Notes: generated by a model not told the origin, from the letters alone. Shown: positions 42,128 to 52,350, counted from the first letter of the stretch. The stretch: DNA of 64,000 bases from Kalaharituber pfeilii (GCA_015179045.1 WHUZ01000010.1:1-64000); one strand, 5' to 3'. Numbers and translations are program-made.

Positions 42128-44164
42128 ATGTATTCCGGTTTCCAATACGGGTATGCCACGCCGGGTTATACCCCTCCTTATCACCAACATCCGATACAAA
42201 CCTCTTCGACATCCAGTCCAATGGCTCCGCCCCCGACGAGGGAATCATGGCTCGTGAGCCAGGACAGACCTCCGCCCGGCTACCTTCCTCCTCTCGGCCA
42301 TCTTTCCCCTGCCGTTTTGTTTTCCGCAACACGTCAGACGTCCACACGCACGGAGATCACCCAGCGAACGTTCACACGCGAGGAGGTACTTACGCCAGCA
42401 GAAGCAGATTGGCCGTGCAGAGAGATGGGCCAAATATTCCTCTTCACATCTCTAGTACAATTGCTTGGCCTCTCGAGCAATTCTGCCACTTATTATGCCG
42501 CATGGATTATGGCTGACGTTCGGTGGTTCATTGAGCACAACTTCGATTTTGGCTTTGCTTACGCGTCCATCCGCAAGGCTTGGAGGCCCCTCCAACTCTC
42601 CTATCCGATCGACCTGGCTGAGTACCGCTCCAGGTGCTGTGCCGAATACGATAGGATGATGGTCTGGCGTAGGGATGTCCTACAGCGCGAGGGGATAACC
42701 GGCCATGAGGTCATTCTGGAACCCTACGGGATCAAGCCACACCGCATTTGGGACCTCAAGAGCAACCGGGTAGTAGACTACATAATGTTGTTTGCTCACT
42801 GCAGCACATATGGGATAACTGCAGGCACACACATGTTGCATCCGGCGGAGATTCATCCTACTGCGGACGGCGGTCCAGTGCCGGACATCTATCCACCATT
42901 CTGGGCGGTGACGCATAGCTGGACGAGCGACTCGGATGCGGTGATCTATGAAACCTCAGCAAATGGCTACCAGTGGCCTGTGCGACTGCCCGCCGGGGTA
43001 ACCATCGAGCAGGTGCGCAGAGAGTTGCTCAGCTTCCACGGCGACGGCGGTGATTACGTGTGGCTGGACGTGATGTGCTTGCGGCAGGAAGCTGGGCCCC
43101 AGTACGCGCAAATCAAGGCACAAGAGTGGAAGCTAGACGTGCCGACCATTGGTAATATCTACCGCCTTGCGACCTACATCGTGCGCTATCTGAACGGATT
43201 GGGCCGCACCTTCAGTACAGAGGGTTGGGACAACGAGCGTCACTGGCTGCGCCGGGCATGGACGCTGCAGGAGATCCGGCCGGCGGAAGAAACGCACACA
43301 GGAGGGGTGCCCCCTGAAATCGTCAATCCCATGAATGCTATCGGCAACATTAATGGCCGTGAAATCTCCTTGCGGAAGGCTCTTGCGCCAGTGCTGGAGC
43401 TGGCACAGAATGCGGCCAGCCCCAGCGGGTGTACAGTGTACGACCTTACACGCGAGATGGGCCGCCGCCTAGCTACAAACGAAACCGACAAGGTTGCCGG
43501 CCTCTGTTACCTTCTGCGCACGAGCCGCCTCCCGGCGTATTCGGCCACCGTCACTGCCAACGAGGCCTGGGTGCGATGCTTCCACGAGCTACAGTTCCTG
43601 CCGCGCCTTGAGGTCCTATTTGATTTTCCCTATAGAGGGAACACGGGTACGCGGTGGTTCCCAGAATGGTCAGAGCTCATGCAGTGGCCAGATCGCAGAC
43701 CCGACCTCACGCACACCCCGCCACGGTGGAGTGGTCCTTACCCATTTTACCTGCCACCTTCTGCGGACGCCGATCCCTCACGGCTCTACGTCTCGCATGT
43801 CACACTGGTATGCAACGTTTGGCTGGAGGCTGCTGGAAATGCCGGTGAGTATTGCGCCAAATTCGGTGGGCAATCCCGTGCCCTTGGTTTCATCACACCC
43901 TATGTCAATCAACGGCCAATTCCCAAAGGCACATACACGCTTGCGACACTCAACGTAAAAGCTGAGTGCAACTGGGTCGTGTGTCAACCGCAGGGACAAA
44001 TTATGCTGAAAACGTTTTGGCCGCCAGTTCACCCAGGTGCTGCCCCCACTATTGCCCCGACGATGGCGTTGATGCTTGCAAAAGTGGGCGTACTCAGGAC
44101 GGATGCAGTGAGCGACCTAAGGTCGCAGAGTCTGATGGTGGGGTCACCTTGCTTATTCGTCTAA
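42128..44164 (+). CDS. HET-domain (heterokaryon-incompatibility-like) protein
   Basis: A 678-residue intronless protein. The N-terminus (1-60) is Tyr/Pro/Ser-rich and low-complexity. The HET-like core runs at about 255-400: YVWLDVMCLRQ (about 311-320) corresponds to the conserved W-x-D-x-x-C-x-x-Q block, then WKLDVPTIGNIYRLATYIV, and HWLRRAWTLQEIR (about 373-385) to the R-x-W-x-x-Q-E block. After it come a region with MGRRLATNETDKVAGLCYLL and a C-terminal beta-rich part. HET proteins take part in allorecognition and regulated cell death in fungi. This subtype wording is one I associate with Agaricomycetes. The frame is intact and codon-normal with no nested insertion. No obvious partner gene adjoins it. 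Confidence 0.82.
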   Translation: MYSGFQYGYATPGYTPPYHQHPIQTSSTSSPMAPPPTRESWLVSQDRPPPGYLPPLGHLSPAVLFSATRQTSTRTEITQRTFTREEVLTPAEADWPCREMGQIFLFTSLVQLLGLSSNSATYYAAWIMADVRWFIEHNFDFGFAYASIRKAWRPLQLSYPIDLAEYRSRCCAEYDRMMVWRRDVLQREGITGHEVILEPYGIKPHRIWDLKSNRVVDYIMLFAHCSTYGITAGTHMLHPAEIHPTADGGPVPDIYPPFWAVTHSWTSDSDAVIYETSANGYQWPVRLPAGVTIEQVRRELLSFHGDGGDYVWLDVMCLRQEAGPQYAQIKAQEWKLDVPTIGNIYRLATYIVRYLNGLGRTFSTEGWDNERHWLRRAWTLQEIRPAEETHTGGVPPEIVNPMNAIGNINGREISLRKALAPVLELAQNAASPSGCTVYDLTREMGRRLATNETDKVAGLCYLLRTSRLPAYSATVTANEAWVRCFHELQFLPRLEVLFDFPYRGNTGTRWFPEWSELMQWPDRRPDLTHTPPRWSGPYPFYLPPSADADPSRLYVSHVTLVCNVWLEAAGNAGEYCAKFGGQSRALGFITPYVNQRPIPKGTYTLATLNVKAECNWVVCQPQGQIMLKTFWPPVHPGAAPTIAPTMALMLAKVGVLRTDAVSDLRSQSLMVGSPCLFV

Positions 44165-44521
44165 GCGTCGCCACTGCTGAAGCAGTGAAGTAAACTGTCA
44201 ATGGGGAGGGTGCTCTCATGTACAAGCACCTGCGGTCTGTCCATGGAATAGTGTTTGCATCTAGTTTATGATTTTTGCTCTTGTTAATTTCGTCCTACTT
44301 TGCGAGTCTTCATTTGAGACAGAATGAAATGAAAACAAATTGTTAAGGTAGCCGCCGCTAGAGTATTGAAAGTGATACCCCGCAGTTGATCTTTAAAGAA
44401 TTTTTGAACTCCACCGAGCGAGTGGCCCGAGCCAGTCTTTAACTGACCTGCCGTGTATTCAGCAGCCCTACCCTATCGTTCGCCCGGAAACTAGTGAAAA
44501 GCCGGCCCATTGGATAACTGA

Positions 44522-44552
<31 letters not shown>

Positions 44553-45314
44553 TCATTACTCGCTTGCCGCCCTAAGGGCTATGGCGAGGTTAAGTTAGAT
44601 ACACGATGAGATATTCTGTCCATTGGATAACTGATCGATGCCCATGGGTTTTACCAGCAGGTGTATGTTATTTCCCTATTAGACTACTTACGTGTTGATT
44701 TTGTTTTATTTATTTATTTTTTTTTTTGGAGTCACAAAATCGCATATACAGGCTACCAGCCTATAGCAGGGACTTGCGTTCTGTACCTAACGCACAGTCA
44801 GTGCTCCCAACGGGCCAGGCAGGCCAGGCCACGGGTACGGCCTGGGCCAGCCTGGACCGTAAAAATCTAGGCCCGGGCCTGGCCTGATCTTTCAGGCCGG
44901 TGATGAAGTCGGCCTGGACCGATCTAGGCAGCCTGAATGTTTCAGGCCAGGCGACGCCATTCAGGCCAGTCCAGAACAAAGAGCGAAATAATATAGCTAT
45001 GCACATGAGAGAATAATAGGTGGTGACATAAATATATGCAGTATGTGAAACAACAATAGGCAGCGAAAAAATACATCAGAACAGAATGAGAGGTGGTGCA
45101 ATAAATAGCATTCACGCAATGTGTGAACTCAATCTGAAAGAATCATAGATCGAGAAATAAACACACGCAGAAAGAATGATAGGTGGGCGAAATATAGACA
45201 CGCAGCAAGAATTATAGGTGGTGAAGTGAATAGACGGACATGTGACTGCAGTCCATGCACTATATTTGTCGGGGTTTGTTTACTAAAAAATTATACCTAC
45301 ATGGTCTGGACCGC
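44165..45314. other. Repeat debris downstream of the HET gene
   Basis: Includes the micro-insertion at 44522; a family B tail in minus orientation at about 44718-44775 (GGAGTCACAAAATCGCATAT); GGCCAGGCCTGGGCC-type repeats at 44805-44965 like those of the foldback MITE; and a degenerate tandem of about 45 bp (AATGATAGGTGGTGAAATAA) at 45000-45240. Confidence 0.55.
44522..44619 (-). mobile_element. LINE family A insertion (98 bp)
   Basis: T-run, ATATATCATTACTCGCTTGC, GGGCTATGGCGAGGTTAAG, then 30 bp of 3' UTR. Flanked by exact CCATTGGATAACTGA (44507-44521 and 44620-44634). Confidence 0.92.
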
Positions 45315-45767
45315 CTTCTTTGTTTTTTCACTTGCCGCCCCTATGGGCTATGGCAAGGTTAGGTACACAGGAGATGATTGGAAAAGTAAATAAATTAGGA
45401 GAATGACATTCTCCTGACTGCGTTCCTCGGTAGAAGAATAAAAGAAAAAGTCACGTCCTTGCCCAAGTCAACATGTCCATAAGTGGGTCCTCGCCTTCCT
45501 TCTGTGTCGGTGTTCTTGTGCCTGCCTTCCCCCCCCGGCCATTCCCGTCTCCAAACCCTGCACCTCTCCCAGATACTATGAGTCGCTGTCTCTTCTTCGC
45601 CGCACCATCGACACTCCGGGCTCTCCGCCTAAGCATCTGGGGAGGCTAATACTGCCAGCGGGATTGGATCCCCCATTCCAGTGGGCCCAGTAAGTATTCC
45701 GTTTCTTCTTCTTCCTGGTGTATCGCTTCTCCTTGGAATCTTAAACCCCTGGCTTCTACCCGTTGTG

Positions 45768-46238
45768 CTTTTTTTTTTTTTTTTAATTTCACGTGACCCG
45801 CGCGCAGCTGTTCGCCATTGCAGGGCACTGTCACGGGCCTACCCAGAGAGGCTGGGGATGTCGACCTGAGTTGACCCATAAGGCTGCTAGTGACCATTCG
45901 GCCTGGTCAACCGACAGCTACAGCAGGGCAATACAATTAACAGGGAGGGTCACGGAAGCGTATCACAAGCGGAGCGCATGGTTGAGTGAGTTGCGCCACT
46001 GAGTGGCAAGAGTACGCGTAGTCTTGTTGTGCACAGCCTCAGACATTGTTATTGATTGTTAAGCATTGATATCGATTGTTAAGCATAGATAGCATAAGCA
46101 ATAGAACATACAGTGGGCATGCGCGGGGAGCTGGCTATATAAGGAGGGCCTTCTGCCTTCGAGAGATGGTCAAGCTTCAAGCGTTGTCCTAAGTTACACC
46201 CTCATTTTAGCTACATCATCGTAGACTCCGTAACAGGC
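45768..46238 (-). mobile_element. LINE family B micro-insertion, itself split by a solo LTR
   Basis: T-run, AATTTCACGTGACCCGCGCG, TTCGCCATTGCAGGGCAC, then the LTR. The flanks ACCCGTTGTG (45758-45767 and 46239-46248) are its target duplication. Without the LTR it would be about 65 bp. Confidence 0.88.
45829..46235. mobile_element. Solo LTR inside a family B tail
   Basis: 407 bp, TGTCACGGGCCTACCC...ACTCCGTAACA, with perfect duplication GGCAC (45824-45828 and 46236-46240). Same family as 10948-11408, sharing CAAGCGTTGTCCTAA and TTACACCCTCAT near the right end. A GGCTATATAAGGAGG stretch may be its TATA region if read in the plus direction. Confidence 0.9.
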
Positions 46239-46349
46239 ACCCGTTGTGATTCGCCTCACACGAATGTGTGTATTGATTCCAAGTTTGCCAGTCCCTGGAC
46301 GATGTCTCTCTTGTACCCCAGGGGGACTTGGTAATGCTCTGGGCTACCC

Positions 46350-46402
46350 CCTCGCCATAGCTCCTAGGGCAGCATGCGAGCGATGAAACAAAAAAAAAAA
46401 AA
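46350..46402 (+). mobile_element. LINE family A micro-insertion (53 bp)
   Basis: CCTCGCCATAGCTCCTAGGG...ATGCGAGCGATGAAAC plus poly(A), flanked by exact TCTGGGCTACCC (46338-46349 and 46403-46414). It interrupts the RT relic. Confidence 0.92.
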
Positions 46403-46590
46403 TCTGGGCTACCCGGTATTGCCATTTCTCCAGCTTCGCTAGCTTGTGCTCCGGAGGTGCGGATCTTGCGTGATCCATACAGGCCCAGCACCCCCACGTG
46501 ACGATCAGCCTGGCAATGCTTGTATATAATTGCCGCCGTTTTGCCGGGTCCAGGTGTCCCAACCTTGCTGCCGTCGCCCACGCTGCGTGG

Positions 46591-47267
46591 CCTCTTGTTA
46601 AAGTGTGTTGTGAATTTATGGTAGGATGTGGGAGTTAGATTCGGTAGGCGCCTACCGCTACGCAGATGATCAGAACGAGAACACAGAATACACCAACAGA
46701 GAACATAGGCTCAAACTGGTTCTGCTCTTGGTATTGGTGCGAACTGGTCTGCCTGAACTGTCCTGAATAGCCTAAATGGCCTGAATCGGCCTGCATGTTT
46801 CGGGCAGGTCCAGGCCCTCAACAGCCCCGCTGGTATCAGCCGGTTTCAGGCCTGGCCGATTGGGAACACTGGGAGCAGGGAGAAAGAGCCAGAATCTTCT
46901 CGCATGATCAACAATTGGAACTGTCGGCGAAGGTTGCAAGTTCGAACTTTGTGACGGGCGAGTTACTCTTTTGCCCATTCCTGTTGCTGACTCTACGTAG
47001 AATTCGCAGCCTTCAACTAAGTTCAAGCAAGTTAGTAATAAAGTCACGCTAGGTTATTCTACTATAAAATATACTCAACTCAACTATGCCTACTTTCTTT
47101 CTACTAATCAATTCAAGAATATAACACATAAGTACGCAAGAAATATGTCCTGTACTCAAACTTCCAATTCGGTCCCCAATCCTGTTTGTAAAGACAAGCA
47201 AGACAGTTCCAATCTGCTACTTGAACGTACGAAATTCTTTAGATACATGTGAGCTACAAATATTTCG
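46591..47267. other. Gene-free stretch with GGCCTGAAT repeats
   Basis: 46740-46870 holds GCCTGAATCGGCCTGCATG-type repeats like the foldback MITE interior. The rest leads to the 3' end of the minus-strand kinase-like gene. Confidence 0.45.
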
Positions 47268-48626
47268 TCACGGCACTATTCCCCTACCCTCCCACTCCTC
47301 TATAGCTTTCTCAGCCTTGGTCATCACCCACCTCCAATTGCCCCACACGCCCCAGCCACCCATGAACCTGGCCCAATCCACCAGGGCCCACTTTAGCTGT
47401 TCCTCAAAAACCTCCCTCGTCCATCCGTTATCTTGCTTCCCAATCCGCCTCAATATGTCGTTCACAGCCTCGAAGTAGAACTGCTTCAGCTCTTCTTCGT
47501 GCTGCGCCATCAATCTCGCAGAGATGGTAGTCCCCAGAAAGTATGCCAGATCTATGACTCCTAGTCCGTGCCCAACGTACTGAAAGTCATATATGGCAGC
47601 GGTCACAAGCTCGCCTGCAGGACCCGGCTTCCCAGGAGCGTGCGAGAATAAAATGTTTGCTCCCTTCGTGTCGCCATGAACGATAGTCCTCCCGATCCAG
47701 GACGTGGCCCATGTGGGATCTCCTGTCGTTCCAGCAGCTGGCCAGAGTTTTTTATCTACCCATGACCCCCAGCGCCCAAGTGAGGGATGCTCTCCGCTGC
47801 TTATCAAATCCTGCATTTCAGCCCCGCGAGTCGCAAGATACCAGTATCCACCGTGCTGCCATACTCCATGCTCGGTACCTGCTGCACAAGTCGGAGGCGG
47901 AACACTGGCTACATTCTCACCCCAGAACGTCGCATGCATACCTGCCAGCCACTTCAACACTGCAGTTGCGTGTTTCATTCCCGAAATGCTCCCTCCGCAG
48001 GGATACTGAAACCCCGCAGCATTCAGGTCCTCAATCGCTAGCACCGTAGGCACCATGGCACTGGAATCGTCGTTCTTTGGTTCGAGCACAAACTCGTTGT
48101 ATACCCTCGCGACCTTCGACTTGCCCTCCAACCTAGAGGCCAAATGGATATAGAACCACTGCTCAACATGATACGAGATCACCTTCCTGACGTGACCCTC
48201 ATCTTCTTCATCACTGGATGGAGGGGAGATAATTTTCAGGACGATGGACAGAGGCTCAGAATCATCATGTTTCTTAATAACAAGACGGTAGATGGAACCA
48301 TAACCAGCCCACAGCGTAGTGAGATGGTATTGCGAGAGGACCTTGACGTCTGAGAGAAGATTGGTGACAGGAATGCTGCCAAAAGGTACACGACGCATGT
48401 AGAGCAGGCACAGGCGAAGCGCGTAGGAAATGGTTGGACTCAATAAGTGGTCAGAGGCTGTTGTGCACTCGGGGTCAAACTTTCGATACCTTGTTATTCG
48501 ACGAAGCTGCAAGTGCTGTTGAAACCTGGAGGTTTGGGTGGGGTGACTTGGCAGACCGCTAGTCCTGTAGGTATTTAGCTTTTCCTTGGCTCTGTCCTGC
48601 TCCAGCACGTGAGGGAAGGTACGCAA
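47268..48626 (-). CDS. APH/ecdysteroid-kinase-like phosphotransferase
   Basis: A 452-residue frame. The core (from about residue 105) has the fold signs of the aminoglycoside-phosphotransferase/EcKinase group: a glycine-containing start (LWAGYGSIYRLVI), VLKIISPP as the ATP-binding Lys strand, VEQWFYIHLA, a hinge-like LAIEDLNAAGF, a catalytic loop HGDTKGANILF (H317, D319, N324) and a metal-binding DFQ (D347 in YDFQYVGHGLGVIDLAYFLG). All key residues are present, so it is likely active; the small-molecule substrate is unknown. The first 75 residues look unlike the family, so the true start may be MRRVPFGS (ATG at 48398) or lie after an unseen intron. It stands alone, on the opposite strand from the HET gene. 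Confidence 0.85.
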   Translation of the reverse strand: MRTFPHVLEQDRAKEKLNTYRTSGLPSHPTQTSRFQQHLQLRRITRYRKFDPECTTASDHLLSPTISYALRLCLLYMRRVPFGSIPVTNLLSDVKVLSQYHLTTLWAGYGSIYRLVIKKHDDSEPLSIVLKIISPPSSDEEDEGHVRKVISYHVEQWFYIHLASRLEGKSKVARVYNEFVLEPKNDDSSAMVPTVLAIEDLNAAGFQYPCGGSISGMKHATAVLKWLAGMHATFWGENVASVPPPTCAAGTEHGVWQHGGYWYLATRGAEMQDLISSGEHPSLGRWGSWVDKKLWPAAGTTGDPTWATSWIGRTIVHGDTKGANILFSHAPGKPGPAGELVTAAIYDFQYVGHGLGVIDLAYFLGTTISARLMAQHEEELKQFYFEAVNDILRRIGKQDNGWTREVFEEQLKWALVDWARFMGGWGVWGNWRWVMTKAEKAIEEWEGRGIVP

Positions 48627-49663
48627 TGGAATCTACCGCCCAGAAAAACCCCGTCCAGATTCAAATCTGGCAGACCCCCCCTCTGCCGGATTCCATATGC
48701 ACAGAAATTTTTCACAGATGAACAAAAGGGGTTAGGTAACGTAGAATTAAAACTGCATACCTTGTAATTTGCATATCTAAACCTCAATACAAGGCCGAAA
48801 ATAGTCTGGGCATGAGAACACAAAATCAAATATGTCCCCCCCCTTTTTGGGTCTTCAAATTATGCGACAACGATGAAAGCAATTTTATTTCTGAAGCAGT
48901 GCTAAAAAGTGGTAGTTGGGTGAGCGATAGGTGTAGATAATTTTGCACGCAATAATTTCTGCATAAAGTACTTGCCTTTGTAATAGCGCTGGCGCGTGAT
49001 GTGCTGACAAATTTGAGAATCTGGGAATCTGGGATTTTGATTTTACAGAATCTGGTCTAGGAAGCTGGGTCTGTGAATCTGCGCCTCCGGGAAGTCATCC
49101 ACTAGCGCATAATTAGTCAGTGGTTCCAATAATTACTAAACGAGCAAGTACATGTAGGTACATCGTTTTCTTTTTATTTTTCAAAAAAAATAACATTGAC
49201 GATAGAAATTTAGTCCAGGATTTTTCCTACAACACCTTCAGTTTCTGTAAGATATAATACAGACTAAGTGAGGTAAGCAGCCTAATACTACATAATGGTA
49301 TTGGTATTTTAGGAGCTAAAGTCTTTATCTGGAAACCAACTATTACTAAGAAACTGATGAAATCTCGATCTACATTTATACGGTACTAGGTTTGAACTGA
49401 TTTTCGGGAAGCTGCTTGAAGCACAAACCAAATTCAGCGGCGCTTCATCCATTGCCGTCATATGCAGATCTTTCCCGATCGAATGACAGATCAACAGGTC
49501 AGTTGCATTGCAAGATGGCGCCGTGCATGCCCCAAGCTTAACTACACTTATAAAAGGGCGTGTGTTGGGCCCTGCGCTACATTTCTTTCTGCTTCACAAA
49601 AGTGAATCCCGTAGCTACCGACAGTTTACCTTTGGCTTTTTCACTCCTCTGCTATTGTGCAAC
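48627..49663. other. Gene-free stretch, shared upstream region
   Basis: Lies between two divergent genes. Small GAATCTGGGAATCTGGG repeats at 49015-49085. Nothing else recognised. 49540-49663 is the likely promoter of the secreted-protein gene, with a CTTATAAAAGGG TATA-like box at 49550. Confidence 0.45.
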
Positions 49664-50185
49664 ATGCTTGTTCAAACAGGATTCTTTGTAGGTGTTGTAG
49701 CCTTGGTGCTCGCTGCGTGAGTTCAATTCCTGTTCATTATCTCCTTTCTCCGCGGTGGGCTAATACCTCCGACAGTGGTGTCTCGGCCATTCCAGAGCTA
49801 CACAAAGGTCGAGCAGTGCCTCAAGCTACTCCCTGTCCACCTCCTAAGGGCTGCGTGACAGTTAAGTGCCATACGCCAACTGTGACTGTTGATCCTACAG
49901 AGGCTTGTTCATTCGATACCGCTACGTGCCCGATCGCTTTGTATGTTTACCCACAACTGCGGATGGAACATGCGTTGACAATCTCACCACAGGTGCCTAT
50001 CCCAACCCACTGTCACATCTACCTATACCAGGTACTGCCATGACCAGTGTCCGGGCACACAGCCCCAAAACTGTAAGGGTGTCCCAACATACACTCTAGT
50101 GCCACCGTGCCCTACGCAGTGCCCAGAACTCTGCCCGGTTCCAATCCACACTGTTGCGATTGCATGCCCGGTGACTATTTTCTGA
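49664..50185 (+). CDS. Small cysteine-rich secreted protein (one intron, two apparent frameshifts)
   Basis: Exon 1 (49664-49716) encodes a signal peptide, MLVQTGFFVGVVALVLA. A 59-nt intron (49717-49775) has GTGAGT, the branch-like CTAAT and ACAG. Exon 2 continues GVSAIPELHKGRAVPQATPC and on through VTVKCHTPTV. The Cys-rich body then shifts frame twice, near 49930 (TGCCCGAT) and near 50010 (AACCCACTG), each as if one C were missing. It goes on with YCHDQCPGTQPQNC and VPPCPTQCPELCP to a stop at 50185. The mature protein would be about 115 residues with about 16 Cys, no known domain, and a possible KGR processing site. A TATA-like box lies upstream. Function unknown; such proteins are often apoplastic or effector candidates. 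Either the assembly has indels or the gene is freshly broken. Confidence 0.6.
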
Positions 50186-50613
50186 TAAAGTCATTTCTGC
50201 ACTCGTTGTCCCTACTGTTGATTCTATGGATTGGCATGGCAAGGGGAGACGGAGAATAATGTTTGGGCGTGCACATGTTATGTAGGATTAATGGCTTTAG
50301 CATAATACATTGATATACAATTTCGCCTTCCAAACCCCTTGATGCTCCTGTCGTCCTAAAGAGCCACCATGGACACCATTATATCCCTCATCAACCCATC
50401 AGAAATATTTACTTTCGCGTCGGCGGCGGTGCGTGTACTCCAGTACAAAATCCATGTAATAAGTCCCTCCCGCAATTGCAAGTGGTGTCACCATTCCTAT
50501 TGACAAAATGCAACATTGGTTGGTATTGCCACCGTGATCACAAGCTCTCTGGCATGTTACATAGAGGTTGGTGACGTGGTTAGTCCCATTGAGGGAAAGT
50601 AACTAACCCTCGT

Positions 50614-50665
50614 CCTCGCCATACCTCATAGGGCGGCATGCGAGTACTGATGTAAAAAAAAAAAA
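50614..50665 (+). mobile_element. LINE family A micro-insertion (52 bp)
   Basis: CCTCGCCATACCTCATAGGG...ATGCGAGTACTGATGT plus poly(A), flanked by exact AACTAACCCTCGT (50601-50613 and 50666-50678). Confidence 0.93.
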
Positions 50666-51066
50666 AACTAACCCTCGTTGGGCGGCTGATGACGCACCCA
50701 AGGTCACACAGACCGCACAAAACCTGGAAGTTAATGGCCATCCAACCATGTCTATTTGCGTCGCACAAATGCAAGGTTTTGGCAGTAATCAGGCTTCTGG
50801 ATTCCAGACAAGCCAGAGGGACAAGAAATTGCATGAAGAGACATGCATAAGCAGAATGATGCGAGAAACTTGTTGATGAGAATGCAAATATGTACGGAAC
50901 ATTATGTGCCAGGCACATGGGCAATGACAGCATATGCTGCGCTGGACAGTTTACGATGGCTGCATAGGATGTGATCTCAAGGCTCTGCAACAACTACAAA
51001 GTTCAGAATGCTCCCTTCACGACCAGCGATGCGGAAAAGCGCAATATCCACGCCCATCAATAGCTT

Positions 51067-51131
51067 TTTTTTTTTTTATTTTTTTTTTTTATATCAATAC
51101 TCGCATGCCGCCCTACGGGCTATGGCGACAG
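51067..51131 (-). mobile_element. LINE family A micro-insertion (65 bp)
   Basis: T-rich tail, ATATCAATACTCGCATGCCG, ACGGGCTATGGCGACAG, flanked by CAATAGCTT (51058-51066 and 51132-51140). Confidence 0.85.
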
Positions 51132-51494
51132 CAATAGCTTCACTCAGCATTTTATGACAGAAAATCCTTCACCTGCTGGCAATGCAGCCTAGCCTGAGCT
51201 GTCCTCTAGCTCTGCTTAGTTGAGTGGGGATGGATCTCTCTACGATAGACCAGTAGCCTGTATGTGGTGTTCGTAACCGAATAAAAGAAAAATGATAGAG
51301 GCTTTGATATACATATTATCGACGCCGCCATGCATGTCATTCATTCTTGCGACAGTTGCTTGCATAGCTCGTCGTAAGGGCGGCATTTGGATAATAAGCA
51401 CGAACGAAGAACAGGTTCACCAGAATGAAGGGTATGGAACTAGCCGACCGTTACATATGTGCTTACAATGAACTCCTCTATGTCTCGTCGGTCG

Positions 51495-51546
51495 TTTTTT
51501 TTTTTTTTATTATTACCCGTAGGCCGCTCTATGGGCTATGGCGAGA
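51495..51546 (-). mobile_element. LINE family A tail
   Basis: T-run, ATTATTACCCGTAGGCCGC, TATGGGCTATGGCGAGAC. Diverged. Flanks share only CGTCG. Confidence 0.7.
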
Positions 51547-51653
51547 CGTCGTCCCTTCCAGCTGTTTGACCTGCCAATCTCGCATTTCTCCCACTACCAC
51601 TTGGGTTGGTGTTTCAATCGCTTTCTTGGCCTTATTTTTGGGTGGTGCCCTCG

Positions 51654-51750
51654 TTGTTTTTTTTTTTTATATCTGTACTCGCATGCCATGCCCTCGGTTT
51701 TTTCTTTTTTTTAATATCATTTATCGCATGCCGGCCTAAGGGCTATGGCG
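51654..51750 (-). mobile_element. Two family A micro-insertions at the same site
   Basis: The outer tail (51654-51688, T-run plus TACTCGCATGCCA) and the inner one (51697-51750, T-run, TTATCGCATGCCGGCC, TATGGCG) are separated and flanked by three copies of TGCCCTCG (51646, 51689, 51752). So a second insertion used the duplication of the first. Confidence 0.85.
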
Positions 51751-51766
51751 ATGCCCTCGTGTGACC

Positions 51767-52000
51767 TAGTGTTTGCAGCGGTCCAAGTCGGTTTTTTGGT
51801 CCAAGTTTTCACCCTAGACTAACACCAACTTGCTCTAATAAGTCGGATTTTTTTTCTTGGTAAACTTGTCGGTCCAAGTTTTCCAATATAAAAACACTAA
51901 CATGTTGGCCAAGTCGGTTATTTTTTTTGGGCAAAACCCGACTTGTACCGAGATACCGACAAGTTAAACTGACAAGTACTTGTAACCAATGCAAACACTA
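51767..52000. mobile_element. 234-bp hAT-like MITE
   Basis: Perfect 11-bp inverted ends TAGTGTTTGCA...TGCAAACACTA. The interior repeats CCAAGTCGGTTTTTTGG and GGTCCAAGTTTTC motifs. The 8-bp flanks (GTGTGACC / CTCGTGTC) do not match exactly, so the duplication is unproven. End sequence and size fit non-autonomous hAT elements. Confidence 0.6.
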
Positions 52001-52104
52001 CTCGTGTCGGAATTCCGTTCTAGATATCCTTATACCAAATACCATTACATGCAGCACACATGGTGGCTCTGACGAAGAAGTTAGGAAATGTTTGGGGTTG
52101 GTTA

Positions 52105-52166
52105 TTTTTTTTATTTTTTTTTATTTCATTACTCGCGTACCGCCTTATAGACTATGGCGAGGTTTA
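52105..52166 (-). mobile_element. LINE family A micro-insertion (62 bp)
   Basis: Interrupted T-run, ATTTCATTACTCGCGTACCG, TAGACTATGGCGAGGTTTA, flanked by GGGTTGGTTA and GGGTTAGTTA (52095-52104 and 52167-52176). Confidence 0.88.
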
Positions 52167-52194
52167 GGGTTAGTTAGCCTACGAATAAACAAAT

Positions 52195-52350
52195 AGGAAT
52201 GATTGTGGGAATCCGTTGGCTAAAGAAAAAGGAAATTTTACTAAGGGACGGAAAGAAAACTAGCTTAATATTTACATACACAGAGAACAAGGCGGACAGT
52301 CGAGCATCAGTGAGGGTGCGATTGGGTGGAAGGTGGCACAGTTCATGTTT
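52195..52350 (+). pseudogene. LINE ORF1 relic (family B type)
   Basis: Plus-strand IVGIRWLKKKEILLRDGKKT and VRVRLGGRWHSSCL, stop. The WHSSCL ending matches the ORF1 at 60187-60471 (WHHSCLYDW) better than the family A type (WLRPERYES). No tail follows. Confidence 0.65.

Larger units (their letters stand above)
45315..46590 (-). pseudogene. LINE family A relic with nested insertions
   Basis: Minus strand, 5' to 3': RT C-terminal part (LDPAKRRQLYTSIARLIVTW, KLEKWQYR), a linker (RVEARGLRFQGEAIHQEEEE, 45770-45650), a direct jump to the ORF2 C-terminus (45636-45451, ending DPLMDMLTWART) with no RNase H, then the 3' UTR and a hairpin tail (CTTGCCATAGCCCATAGGGG...GGCAAG) at about 45330. It holds three later insertions: a family A tail (46350-46402), a family B tail (45768-46238), and a solo LTR within that tail. 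Confidence 0.8.
50186..51493. other. Gene-free stretch with family A tails
   Basis: No gene recognised. A Cys-containing patch at 50410-50560 may be a decayed copy of the neighbouring secreted gene, but the evidence is weak. Micro-insertions are at 50614 and 51067. Confidence 0.4.

Noticed and set aside
45768..46238. Idea of a chimeric LTR-plus-LINE-tail retrogene moving as one unit
   Set aside because: The GGCAC duplication around the LTR and the ACCCGTTGTG duplication around the tail show two separate events.
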